Assembly (NCBI GenBank): GCA_029204225.1
Contig: CM055104.1
Span: forward strand, 25,621,285-25,685,284
Length of the DNA stretch: 64,000 nucleotides
Source: Diphasiastrum complanatum
Taxonomy: Eukaryota > Streptophyta > Lycopodiopsida > Lycopodiales > Lycopodiaceae
Direction: 5' to 3'
Part shown: piece by piece, positions 34,001 to 42,455 of the stretch
Layout: each line of letters opens with the position of its first letter
Numbering within the stretch: position 1 is the stretch's first letter
The notes under the pieces: generated by a model
The model's input: only the letters and a program-made list of their open reading frames with translations
Databases searched by the model: none
Told to the model about the DNA's origin: nothing
Program-made: the position numbers and the translations under genes

Positions 34001-36259
34001 TTGCTGGTGTTTCCTCCGTTTGAAGAAGCCAATTGATAAAGGATATCCTGTATTTGATAGAATTAGATCCTTAAAAGGTATATGCAGTTTCTAGCCATCA
34101 AACTTTCAAGCGAGATCAATAGCTTCTTGAATCAACCACCATATTGTAGTATAATAGTAGTCCTATTCTATTTTGGCTCTTTATACATGTTACACATCTC
34201 ACCAACGTATTTTGGTACTTATTTCAGCCTACAATGATGTCGTAAAGTTTCAAAAGACGTTAATTGGAGGTCCTCCGTTGATTCTACAACAAACACGTCC
34301 ATTTCCATCAATTCTTGTTAGGCTAGCGACAGAAAATTTTTCAAAGATGATTGGCGAAGGAGGATTTGGACCAGTGTATTATGGGAAATTATCTGACGGA
34401 CAGGAGATTGCAGTCAAAGTCCATGGACCTGAGTCTGACCAAGGGCCATCTGAATTCTACAACGAGGTGATTGACTAGTTAAAACTAGATAGAAAGTAGA
34501 ATTGGCAGATCAGAGGTGAAATTTTGCCTTTAAACGATTATTTAAATTTAACTGGATCATAACGAACTTAGATGAGAAGAAAGGCTATTCCATGATTTTG
34601 CCAAGATAATATGATGCTCATAGCAGTTAACAATGGCAATATATTTTCAGCCACCTCTTTCGAGTGAACTCTCGCAGATGTCTTTAGAACTGCCATGACT
34701 GATGAGATTCATATGAACAGGTTGCTATACTTTCAAGAGCACACCATCGGCATGTTGTTTCTCTTCTTGGTTTCTGCATTGAGCCAGGCAATCAAATGCT
34801 TGTGTATGAATATCTTTCTGGTGGAACACTAGAAGAGCATCTTCACGGTATTCACTATGCCATCATTATCTTCACGTGGAGAACTTTAAGATATTATCGT
34901 TGTTAGTTTTGCCAGGTTTCACGATAAGCGATCAAGCACTGCATTGAAGTTGCTGTAAGCTGCATGTTCTTTAAAGCTTATTTTGACAAGCTCATACTCG
35001 TGGCTGTCATTCAAGGTAGGCACTGAATCTATACGGCCATTGGATTGGAGAACAAGACTCAACATTGCACTTGAGGCATCCAAAGGTAAGTGTTCCACCT
35101 TCTAGACCAACAGTTTGGAATTTCCATGTTTGTGGATTAAGGAGTCAAATAAGTCATTCAAGCATTGCTATCATGCATCCTGCATAGATTAAGCAGCAAC
35201 TTAGACTAATTGCAAGCACACGTAATGTTGAGCATAGGATAGTTGACACAAGCATGCTTGTTGCAGGTCTGGAGTATCTCCACAACGGCTGTAATCCACC
35301 TATTATACACAGAGATGTCAAAACTGGCAACATCCTTCTAACAAAAACGATGGCAGCGAAGGTTTCGGACTTTGGGCTATCAAAGTTGGGACCTGATGGA
35401 GGACATAGCCATATCTCTACTACTGTCAGGGGCACATCGGGTTACCTTGACCCAGAGTATGAAATTTCATTACCCAAAGCTAACATCATCTATTCTCTAT
35501 TTATTGGAAATGGAAAACTGCAACCGAACCAGCAACTCTCTCAAATAACAATCAACTTGTAAATTTCTGCCACAGGTATTATGACACACAAAAGTTGTCG
35601 CTGAAGAGTGACGTTTATAGTTTTGGAGTAGTGCTTCTTGAACTCATCACTGGAAGGGAGCCTATCATTTCCGAGCCTCCCCGAAAATGCTGGAAACTAT
35701 GTGACTGGGTGCGTCCTCCCAAGTCATGTTACTCTACTTTGCTTAAAAATGGATTATCTTCTTAGCACGCATTTTGCAGAATCCTATCTCCTGCCTGTTT
35801 TAGCGTGGTGAATTGTTTGATGATGAAGTATGTGGATGAGCCTCACAAATGCCCTCCTCTTTAAGATTTTGATTGTGGAGAAAACCCAAAAGGAAATTGA
35901 CATTGAAAGAAGTCTTGTTGCAGGCAAGGGAAATGCTACTTGATCGGAGAATTGAAGCAATTATAGATCCTGTGCTTGGCCGCGGTTATAACATTGAGTC
36001 AATTTGGAAAGTGGCTGAAATTGCAATGTTCAGTGTGGAGCCACGTTCCAAACATAGGCCGACAATCAGCGATGTTGTTCAAGAGCTTAAGGATGCTTTG
36101 GGGATTGAGAATGGAGACTTATTGATCTCAGACAATTTCACCTTAGCATGTCCACCACTTCGTCTGGATAATCTTGATGTATCAGACGAAGAACCTATAT
36201 ACTCAAGATCCTTTGCTCAATCCAGAAATCCATACAAGAATAGGAGGATGACAAGCTGA
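19247..36259 (+). CDS. Malectin-like LRR receptor kinase gene (15 exons)
   Basis: Plasma-membrane receptor-like Ser/Thr kinase of the malectin-like LRR class (LRR-I type); the ligand is unknown. Splicing at GT-AG sites joins 19247-19349, 19532-20072, 21330-21820, 21970-22096, 33010-33081, 33158-33226, 33342-33413, 33572-33655, 33836-34077, 34228-34466, 34721-34847, 35020-35085, 35267-35456, 35576-35708 and 35924-36259. Every junction keeps phase, giving 963 codons plus TGA. Order: hydrophobic leader (about 1-33), malectin-like domain (about 36-378), GDPC motif (396-399), LRRs in 72/69/72/84-nt exons (about 421-519), TM (about 554-579) and kinase. The kinase has GEGGFGPVY (643-651), Lys664, HRD (759-761) and DFG (779-781). 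All key catalytic residues are present and no break is seen. Intron 4 is 10.9 kb because of nested retroelements. Expression is unproven. Confidence 0.9.
22422..22539 (-). repeat. Short 3' LTR (118 bp) with palindromic ends
   Basis: On the coding strand a purine tract (AAAAGAGGGGA, about 22540-22552) is followed by TGGCTAGAATTG, and the unit closes with CAATTCTAGCCA. Its ends are a perfect 12-bp inverted repeat with TG...CA termini. Position after the PPT and RNase H supports a 3' LTR. No partner LTR is found because the 5' end of the element is gone. Confidence 0.65.
22546..22909 (-). pseudogene. Copia RNase H, C-terminal part (left of the nested insertion)
   Basis: The minus strand reads [20 protein letters not shown], then [33 protein letters not shown] and [20 protein letters not shown]. 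These are typical copia RNase H motifs with one frame change near LVQGG. The reading enters from 27942-28000 across the nested element. Confidence 0.88.
22905..22909. other. Target site duplication CTTGC (left) of the LARD
   Basis: CTTGC precedes TGTTGTAAAG and recurs at 27937-27941. Collapsing the two copies restores the copia RNase H reading frame, which independently confirms the insertion. Confidence 0.92.
22910..24104 (+). repeat. 5' LTR of the LARD (1195 bp)
   Basis: Begins TGTTGTAAAG and ends GCGCTACA. The first 120 bp contain five GGCGCC palindromes. An AATAAA lies at about 23392-23397. A partly duplicated stretch (ATGCCGTCAGGACC / ATGCAGTCGGAACC, about 23525-23590) is single in the 3' LTR. 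Confidence 0.92.
24107..24118 (+). other. Primer-binding site TGGTATCAGAGC
   Basis: An exact TGGTATCAGAGC, complementary to the 3' end of initiator tRNA-Met, starts two bases after the 5' LTR. Confidence 0.9.
24160..25000. repeat. Internal tandem array of the LARD, period about 110-120 bp
   Basis: At least five units carry TTTAGCTATAAGGGCTATCG (starting near 24426, 24538, 24658, 24768 and 24888). They alternate with TGAGGCAATGTGCTGCCTAA and AAGCACGGGTGCGTCCACG. Spacing varies (about 109-120 bp). Less regular copies of the second block begin near 24185. No coding potential is seen on either strand beyond repeat-driven frames. Confidence 0.85.
25001..26745. other. LARD interior, no recognised coding region
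   Basis: A 73-codon frame at 25209-25430 and others of similar size show no known domain. The stretch is neither strongly AT-rich nor repetitive, and may be captured or badly decayed sequence. Confidence 0.5.
26746..26759 (+). other. Polypurine tract of the LARD
   Basis: AAAGGTGGGGTGGA lies immediately before the TGTTGTAAAG start of the 3' LTR. Confidence 0.85.
26760..27936 (+). repeat. 3' LTR of the LARD (1177 bp)
   Basis: Starts TGTTGTAAAG and ends GTGCTACA. It matches 22910-24104 along its whole length, with scattered substitutions and small indels. The extra 37-bp partial duplication of the 5' copy is absent. Confidence 0.92.
28143..28660 (-). pseudogene. Copia reverse transcriptase, N-terminal part deleted
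   Basis: The minus strand keeps [18 protein letters not shown] (catalytic YVDD intact, about 28495-28535), [20 protein letters not shown], a [10 protein letters not shown] block and [20 protein letters not shown], then [16 protein letters not shown]. The fingers and first palm motifs expected between integrase and YVDD are missing, and several frames are used. Confidence 0.85.
28673..29518 (-). pseudogene. Copia integrase, nearly complete but interrupted
   Basis: The reading starts with the pre-integrase zinc site ([17 protein letters not shown]). The core follows: [31 protein letters not shown] and [18 protein letters not shown] then lies where the CAG of PQQNG is expected. It continues [29 protein letters not shown] and, after another stop, [20 protein letters not shown] to [20 protein letters not shown]. 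The acidic catalytic residues are recognisable; two stops break the frame. Confidence 0.9.
29649..29939 (-). pseudogene. Copia protease
   Basis: The minus strand gives [20 protein letters not shown], with the active-site DSGA changed to DSAA. It continues [15 protein letters not shown] and [18 protein letters not shown] short pre-integrase link follows. Confidence 0.85.
29912..30595 (-). pseudogene. Copia gag (UBN2-like) with zinc knuckle, N-terminus missing
   Basis: The minus strand reads [37 protein letters not shown] and a Met-rich segment ([19 protein letters not shown]). It ends in [14 protein letters not shown] (about 30165-30206), a zinc knuckle whose His is replaced by Asn. Acidic sequence ([13 protein letters not shown]) leads into the protease. 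The sequence upstream of about 30595 is unrelated, so the first part of gag and the 5' LTR are lost. Confidence 0.85.
30596..32226. other. AT-rich intron DNA, no recognised gene
   Basis: Repeated words GGCAAGGCTATGCCA (about 30632-30675) and a GTCGACAAAATTGTTAACAA block occur near the start. The rest is AT-rich with many poly-A and poly-T runs, part of intron 4 of the receptor-kinase gene. Confidence 0.6.
30755..30802. repeat. Hairpin-forming inverted repeat, 17-bp arms
   Basis: ACAAAAGATGCTTTTGT (30755-30771) and its exact reverse complement (30786-30802) enclose 14 bases. It could be the end region of a small inverted-repeat element. Confidence 0.7.
32227..32544 (-). pseudogene. Copia RNase H remnant
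   Basis: The minus strand contains [20 protein letters not shown], followed by [11 protein letters not shown] and [10 protein letters not shown]. This matches the end of copia RNase H. It is isolated, with no LTR or other domain nearby, and lies in intron 4. Confidence 0.7.
33010..36259 (+). CDS. Receptor-kinase exons 5-15: LRRs, transmembrane segment, kinase
   Basis: Exons 5-8 each encode about one [61 protein letters not shown] and [17 protein letters not shown]. Exon 9 holds a short Ser/Asn-rich stalk and one transmembrane helix ([20 protein letters not shown]) followed by RLKK. Exons 10-15 encode the kinase, with [78 protein letters not shown] and [17 protein letters not shown]. Exon 12 uses acceptor GGTAG|GCACTG and exon 13 donor CCAGA|GTATGA; only these choices keep the reading frame. 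The C-terminal tail after the kinase is about 60 residues. Confidence 0.88.
34916..34954 (+). other. Possible stop-carrying cassette exon in intron 11
   Basis: A 39-nt stretch sits between TTTTGCCAG and GTAAGC, both good splice sites. Included after exon 11 it would keep the phase but bring in TGA after ten codons. The preferred gene model skips it. Use in transcripts is unproven. Confidence 0.3.
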
Positions 36260-36376
36260 TTTTTAATTTGGAAGCTCCACTATACTAGTGTGCTATGCTT
36301 CATAGCACAACCATCTTTGACAACAAATATTTTCTCATAAATGGTTGAAATATACAATCCAAATATGCAGAATTAC

Positions 36377-36646
36377 TTGAAATTTGCTTCGAACAGGAAC
36401 ACGGATCATGCTACACAGTAACACAGACAGAAAACACTCTCCACAGCAACCTCACATAGCAACTGTCTTACTCAAAATGAAATTACACTGTACATATAGT
36501 TCTTCACTCAGGCAATCCATGAATGACTCGGGTTGCCATTGGCGAGACGCGTGTCCTGTCGACTTGCCTTGTGGCGAGGCCAACTAATCCTTATCGACTG
36601 ATAGGACCCACAGTACAGTAGCACAATGATTCTACTTTAATTCTAA
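36377..36646 (-). repeat. Left (3') LTR, 270 bp
   Basis: It aligns end to end with 39021-39290: ACAGGAACAC, CACAGACAGAAAACACTCTC, AAATTACACTGTACATATAG and TTATCGACTGATAGGACCCA are shared. A purine tract on the coding strand (TTTGAGGGAGAG) follows at 36647-36658. Confidence 0.85.
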
Positions 36647-36702
36647 CTCTCTCCCTCAAAGTAGAGTCTACTTTTTATACAGTCATATACATAGCTTTAA
36701 AT

Positions 36703-37280
36703 TCAACAAACTTTAAGTAGAGAAAGCTTTGATCTAAACTTATCAAACTTTTCTCCAACAAGTGGCTTAGTGAAAATATCAGCTAGTTGTTCTTCCGTAC
36801 TACAATGAACAACATGAATTTCACGACTCAGCAGCCTCTCACGTATAAAGTGATACTGAATCTCAATGTGTTTGGTTCTCGCATGGAACACTGGATTCTT
36901 TGCTAGCTGAATGCCACTCTGACTGTTGCTATGTAAAGTCGTGGGATTTTTCTGTCTCATGCCAACTTCTTCCAAAATTTGTCTCAACCATATAGCTTCT
37001 TGTGTTGCACTACACATTGCCTTATCTCTGCTTCTGTGGTGGATAGAGCAATTGTACTTTGCTTTTTACTAGACCAGGAAAAGCAACTGCCACAAAGCTG
37101 GAATACATACCCTGTGGTGGATCTATGATCATCATAGTCACCTCCCCAATCCGCATCCACATAGCCACACAACTCAGGTAAACCCTCATGCTTCCTGTAA
37201 ATCAAGCCATAATCTGAAGTGCCTTTTACATAACGTAAAATGCATTTAGTTGCCTTCCATTGTGTTTCCGTAGGTGCCAC
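36703..37280 (-). pseudogene. Copia RNase H
   Basis: The minus strand reads CILRYVKGTSDYGLIYRKHE, GYVDADWGGDYDDHRSTTGY and FSWSSKKQSTIALSTTEAEI. After a frame change it continues EAIWLRQILEEVGM, HARTKHIEIQYHFIRERLL and EEQLADIFTKPLVGEKFDKF. It is nearly complete, with one frameshift near 37000. Confidence 0.9.
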
Positions 37281-37500
37281 TATAAACTGACTTACAATAC
37301 CAACAGCATATCATATATCTGGTCTAGTGGTGGTAAGGTAAATCAAGCTCCCTACTAACTGCCTATACAGCGTAGCATCAAATGACTGTGACTCATCAAG
37401 CTTTAAAAAGCTTTTTACCTGGTTCAATAGGAGTATTCTCTGGTTTGCAATCCTACAACCTAAACTTGTGCAGCAACTCTTTGACATACTTCATATGTGT

Positions 37501-37995
37501 TCAACCCACTTCGTGTCCTTTTTGCCACACCTCTACTCCAAGGCAATAATGCATCAGGCTAAGACATGTCATCTCGAATTGTTCCATGAAGTCTTTCTTG
37601 ATCATGTCTATCATCTTTTGATTATTTCCCGTAATAATCAAGTCACCAACATAAAGAGCAATCAAAGCAACCATACCATCAAAGCATAAGACATACAGAT
37701 TTGGATTAGAATGTGTTCTCACCATTCCCTTTGAACGAAAGTAGGCATCAATCCTGCTATACCACGCACGTGGTGCCTGTCTAAGACCATAAAGCGCTTT
37801 CTTCAAGTGACATACTTTATTCTCCTGTCCTTTCGCTACAAAGCCTTCAGGTTGATCCATGAACACCTCTTCTTCTAACTCACCATTTAGAAAAGCAGAT
37901 TTCACATCCATCTGATGCAAAGGCCAACCGAAATGTGAAGCTAAAGCAACAAGTAGACGTAGAGTATTCCACTTACATATTGGCGCAAAGGTCTC
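37501..37995 (-). pseudogene. Copia reverse transcriptase, active site altered
   Basis: From about 37995 the minus strand reads ETFAPICKWNTLRLLVALAS, HQMDVKSAFLNGELEEEVFM, ALYGLRQAPRAWYSRIDAYF and LIALYVGDLIITGNNQKM. The catalytic YVDD is YVGD, so one metal-binding Asp is lost. The RT C-terminus up to RNase H (37281-37500) is broken by frameshifts. Confidence 0.9.
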
Positions 37996-39006
37996 CTCAT
38001 AGTACAGTGCAGGTGCCCTTCGTTTGGAGTCCGTAGCCCTTCGTTTGGGTCAAAACGGATAAAGGAGGCAAAATTAAGGGCTTTTTCACTTTTTGAACTA
38101 TTTCTTCAGTTTGAAGAGACTTCAGCTTTCAGTGAATTTGGACCCAACTCAACTTTTATTATGAAAAATTTTAATGAAGTTGAAGCTTAATTTGACTTTC
38201 AACACCCTTCAGGCCCCTTCTCTCATCATCCAATGGTTCTATTGGATCCCACGGCCCATGCTATTTGCTGGAGGTTCAATCTCCACCATCCATCCTCCCC
38301 TCGTTCATCTAGTGGTCCAAATTGGTTCCGCGCATTTAAACCTCCTCCACCAGCCGCCAGTGCCCTGGAGACGCAATGGTTTCCCTCGCACTGGTCGCAC
38401 ACGAGCTCCACTAGCTCTTCTTCTTCCTTATCTTCCTGGTTTTGGGTATGGCTGCCCTCTAAAATTTGATCCAGCACCCTTACGCTTCCACGGCTAGCCA
38501 CGGCCTTCTCAGATCTGTTTTGCACTGCTAGGGCGCCCTCCTCTGGAATTTCACAGCTTCCAAAATGATTCAGATTGGAGAAAAATCCATGTTTTTAAGC
38601 ATCCAAACCCTAGGCCAGGATTTTTCTCAAAAAACTGATCTTGGCTTCCTGTTCATAGTTCTCTGACAGGCCAATCCTCTTCCTCTGAGGTTGCCCTACT
38701 GCTAGGAGTGTGTTGCTTCAATCTGTTTGTCAAACGGTGTCCGATTGAATGCACACTGACTGCCAACGCCAAGTAGCCTTCCTTTGGAATTTCAAAATTC
38801 TGTTTGCTGAGGTTCTGATTCAGCCGACAACTCTTGTCTCTGAATCGTCACACAATCTCAAGCTCACCAAGCTTCTATGTGCTAAACTCTTTGCACCCGT
38901 GCTTCTCTTTCCGTCTTCAACCCACCGTAAACCCCAAATTCTCAGAAGACTGTTCTCCTGAAGCTCTCTTCAACGGCAACGCTGTACTGTGTACACTCCC
39001 TGTACG
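37996..39006. other. Copia element leader region, no domain recognised
   Basis: About 1 kb between the RT start and the PBS. It is moderately C/T-rich on the plus strand. Open frames on both strands (for example 38226-38525) show no known motif. Confidence 0.5.
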
Positions 39007-39018
39007 GCTCTGATACCA
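39007..39018 (-). other. Primer-binding site (TGGTATCAGAGC on minus)
   Basis: Exact copy of the initiator tRNA-Met-type site, two bases inside the 5' LTR. Confidence 0.88.
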
Positions 39019-39020
39019 AC

Positions 39021-39290
39021 TTAGAATTGGCTTCAAACAGGAACACAGATCATGCTACACAGTAACACAGACAGAAAACACTCTCCACAACAACCTCACA
39101 TAGCAACTGTATTTCTCAAAATGAAATTACACTGTACATATAGTTCTTCACTCAAGCAACCCATGCATGACCCGGGTTGTCGTTGGCGAGACGTGTGTCC
39201 CGTCGACTTGCCTCGTGGCGAGGCCAACTAAACCTTATCGACTGATAGGACCCAAGATATAGTAGCACAGTAATTCTACTTTAATTCTAA
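39021..39290 (-). repeat. Right (5') LTR, 270 bp
   Basis: Partner of 36377-36646 with the same length. Its ends form an 8-bp inverted repeat, TTAGAATT/AATTCTAA, not the usual TG/CA. Confidence 0.85.
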
Positions 39291-39795
39291 TTGAATTGGC
39301 TCAAATTAGAGCACCACTCTAGTATACTCCATTTTTTAAGAGGTAATAATGCACAATTGAGTTGCATCATGAAAAGATTTTGTCATGTATCACACCATAT
39401 TGTTAGTTTTTTATGCAGTTTTTGGATAGACACAAAACATGTCACTTAAAGATGCTAGCATGATCCATCAAGATATTACAAAGTTCTTTGAATACCTCCA
39501 ACAAAGTCCCCTCCAATCACAAAATGATAGGTTTAGGAAGGACATACTTTCTTGATCAAGGTAAGCATGTCGTCAAAAAATGACAATATTTATATCTTGA
39601 AGAACAAAAGCCATATCATTATTGCACAACACACAATAAACCTATATCAAGGTACAGTTGACATCTCACATAAGGCAGACATGAGTTATAGCAGCACAAG
39701 GCAAAGAGCAAAAAATCTTTAGTAGGATAGGAATAAATGTTGAAAGGGTAATGCACATAAAACCAAATTCAACTTTATGGCCCAAATCAGTTATT

Positions 39796-40264
39796 CTACT
39801 TATAAAAAGTAAAATTTTTGGTAAGATTTGGAACATGAAAAACATTTGGAATAAGAATAGTGCCATCCTGAAGTTGCAATCTGACAGTGCCTACACCATC
39901 GATACTATGAGTACTACTATTGCCCCCAACCAGACATACCTTTGAATAGGGTCTAGGGTTTAGGGTGACTGTACTCATGATACCAATTTTGTTGGCTTGT
40001 CATGTGGTGAGTAGCACCTGAATCCAAATACCAAAAATCGACATCTTGTTGGTCTTCATTTTCCATGAATGTTGCATCATCGACAAGTTCCTTTTTGAAG
40101 TCCTTCAAACATTTTGTTGTATTAGCATATTGATGTTGTTGTTGCTCCTTTGATTTAAGAATTTCATAATCTTCCAGCAGATGTCCGGACCATTTGCAAT
40201 ATTTGAAAAACAATTTTGACTTTGATGAAGTTGAGTTGGAATTTGTATCTTGTTCTGAATTCAA
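39796..40264 (-). mobile_element. Copia gag-protease remnant
   Basis: The minus strand reads FKYCKWSGHLLEDYEI, a zinc knuckle with two Cys lost. It then gives DVDFWYLDSGATHHMTSQQ with the intact DSGA active site and, after a frame change, HSIDGVGTVRLQLQDG and VFHVPNLTKNF. No LTR or pol follows. The motif set is closest to the fragment at 1855-3075. 39291-39795 and 40265-41800 show no gene. Confidence 0.8.
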
Positions 40265-41809
40265 ATTATTATTCGACTTTCATACTTTACATATGTTTTT
40301 CTACATCATCTTCTTATCGAATTTTTTCAAATAAAGAGCTTCTGATTTTGGTGACAAAGAGGAGAATGAAGATCCATTTCCCCAAATCTCTTCCTAGAAT
40401 AGCATAGACAAAAGTTTGCTAATTGTTGAGTAGAAATGATAATCACCCAAGCATTATAAACGTCAACTATGACATATGTAAACGCATTTTTTAAGTTGAA
40501 TCTAATTGTACATGCGAACACGTGATATGGTGATACATCGTTCTCGTCATAATGCATGTTTGTGTCGTGTACATGGGCTCATGGCTGCGATTATCATCAA
40601 ATCAATTGCAATTGTGCCAGGAGCTGAGCCACGAGAATGCCAATCGACATTATTAGGTGTCACATTTTCAATGTCAGTCTTTGACTAAATTTGTACTGAA
40701 GTGTCGTGATTGGCATTTCACTTTGTCTTGCGGTATTTTTTTTCCTCTTTGAAGTACTTTCGAAAATTGTCGATCAATGTTCCTAAACTGATTTGATAGA
40801 TTTCATTAATCAAGTAAATGAATCTGGATTAAAATTTGAATCGAAGAAGTAAATAAATCCACCATGTTCGATTTTAATACTCAAGTCTAAATCCATTCAG
40901 TAATGAGCATCTTGAAATCTATATATACTTAGCAAAAAAATCCATGAAAATCGAAGTTATACTCAGAAGATCGAAATCCATTCTGGAATCAAAATTTATT
41001 TTGATCTTTGACCTGTGTCGATGGATCGAATCGGATCTAATCATTCCGACCCTCAACCAAGTTCGACCCTGTACATATTTCGACCCCAACAGCTACTTCA
41101 ACCCCGACAACAATTTCGACTCAGAGGCAAATCGATATCGAACTAGCACTGTTTTTAACCCATAGTCAATATCGACCCATATGCTATTTTGACATTGTCG
41201 GTCGTTCCAACCCACGTCGCGATCAGAAGGACGACGTTGACAGATTATCAACTATGTACATAGATTTACTGTTTACAACGACTGTTATTTACTATAGGAC
41301 AGCTCAAGTAAATTAAGTAGATCTAATCATATACTTTCAAGTACTGATTGATTGATCTGCAATCATGAACGCAATGTATATACCAGATCAATCAAAACGA
41401 TTAAGTAGATTTCAACGATCAATCGTGAAGTTTTTTTTATCCTCAGCGCATACATACTCGCGCGCTTCACACCCCAAAATGATGAAGTAGGTTTCAAATC
41501 AATTTTGTCTATGCATTACAGATCCTCAGCCATAGCTTGTCATTCTACTTCTGTTGCAAGTGTCACGATCCAAATTTTGATTCTAGATGTTTATCTCTAA
41601 ATCGATCCCGATTCCAACTGAGATACTGATTTCCGATAGACCATCCTCACGTAATCTAGATTCATGAAAGCCTTCACCATTAAATTAGCATTGCACAAAA
41701 TCTTTTATGTGCATCTGTATTCGAGACCTTAGTATCTATTGTCATGCACTGTGTACTACAATATTCTAAGCTCACCTCCTTATTGAGAACTCTATTTTTT
41801 TGACATAAT

Positions 41810-42455
41810 AACACTTTATCTCTATGTGTTTGCTTCCATATATAAATTTTGGATTAAAAGATAAAACAATTGCACTCTAACTATCAGAGCATATTGTTTT
41901 TAAGCTGATGTTTGATAAGAAGTTTCTCAACCATCTTGCTTCTTTAGTAGCATGTGAAGCAGCAATATACTTTTATTCTGTAGATGACAAAACAATGGAG
42001 GTTTGCTTACGATTGTTCCAAGAGATTGGATGATTGTTGAGCAAGAAGGTAAATCTAGATGTGAATTTACGAGTGTTAATATCTTCTACCCATCTTGCAT
42101 CTGTGTATTCACTTACTACATTGAGTTGATCTGCTTGAGACAATAATGAGCCTCGCTTAGATCGGTGTCATGTCGAAGTCTGAAAACGTCATCTTTTTGG
42201 CATTCTTTTTAAAATAGATACTATTATTGATCAGTAATATATCATTAACATATAGTGTGATGATTATAAGATATTGTTGCACGGTATTGAAATAGACATT
42301 CAAATTTGCAGAGCTTGGTCCGAATCCATGTTGAATGAGAGAAGTTATTATCCTTTGAAACCATGCTCAATCATATTGCTTCAAGCCATAAAGTGCTTTT
42401 TGGAGTTTGTATACATAATCTTCTTTGCCATTGATTACATATCTTCTGATTGCAT
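41810..42455 (-). mobile_element. Copia RT/RNase H remnant
   Basis: On the minus strand, broken frames give LYVNDILLINNSIYF (catalytic YVDD changed to YVND; about 42215-42260). Next come EYTDARWVEDINTR, NNHPISWNNRKQTSIVLSST, KYIAASHATKEARWLRNFL and KHIEIKCYYV. Stops and frameshifts are frequent and no LTR is seen. Confidence 0.75.

Larger units (their letters stand above)
36377..39290 (-). mobile_element. Copia element with two 270-bp LTRs, pol only
   Basis: LTRs at 36377-36646 and 39021-39290 flank a minus-strand interior. A tRNA-Met PBS (plus strand GCTCTGATACCA, 39007-39018) adjoins the right LTR, and RNase H ends near the left LTR. Only RT and RNase H are present; gag, protease and integrase are absent, so the first part of the polyprotein was lost. 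The right LTR has TTAGAATT...AATTCTAA ends. Flanks are ATTAC on the left and TTGAA on the right, so no matching target duplication is seen. It lies 117 bp after the receptor-kinase stop codon. Confidence 0.8.

Noticed and set aside
36377-36381. TTGAA as a target duplication for the 36.4-39.3 kb copia element
   Set aside because: TTGAA follows the right LTR and also occurs at 36377-36381, but aligning the LTRs end to end places those bases inside the left LTR, so the match is not accepted.
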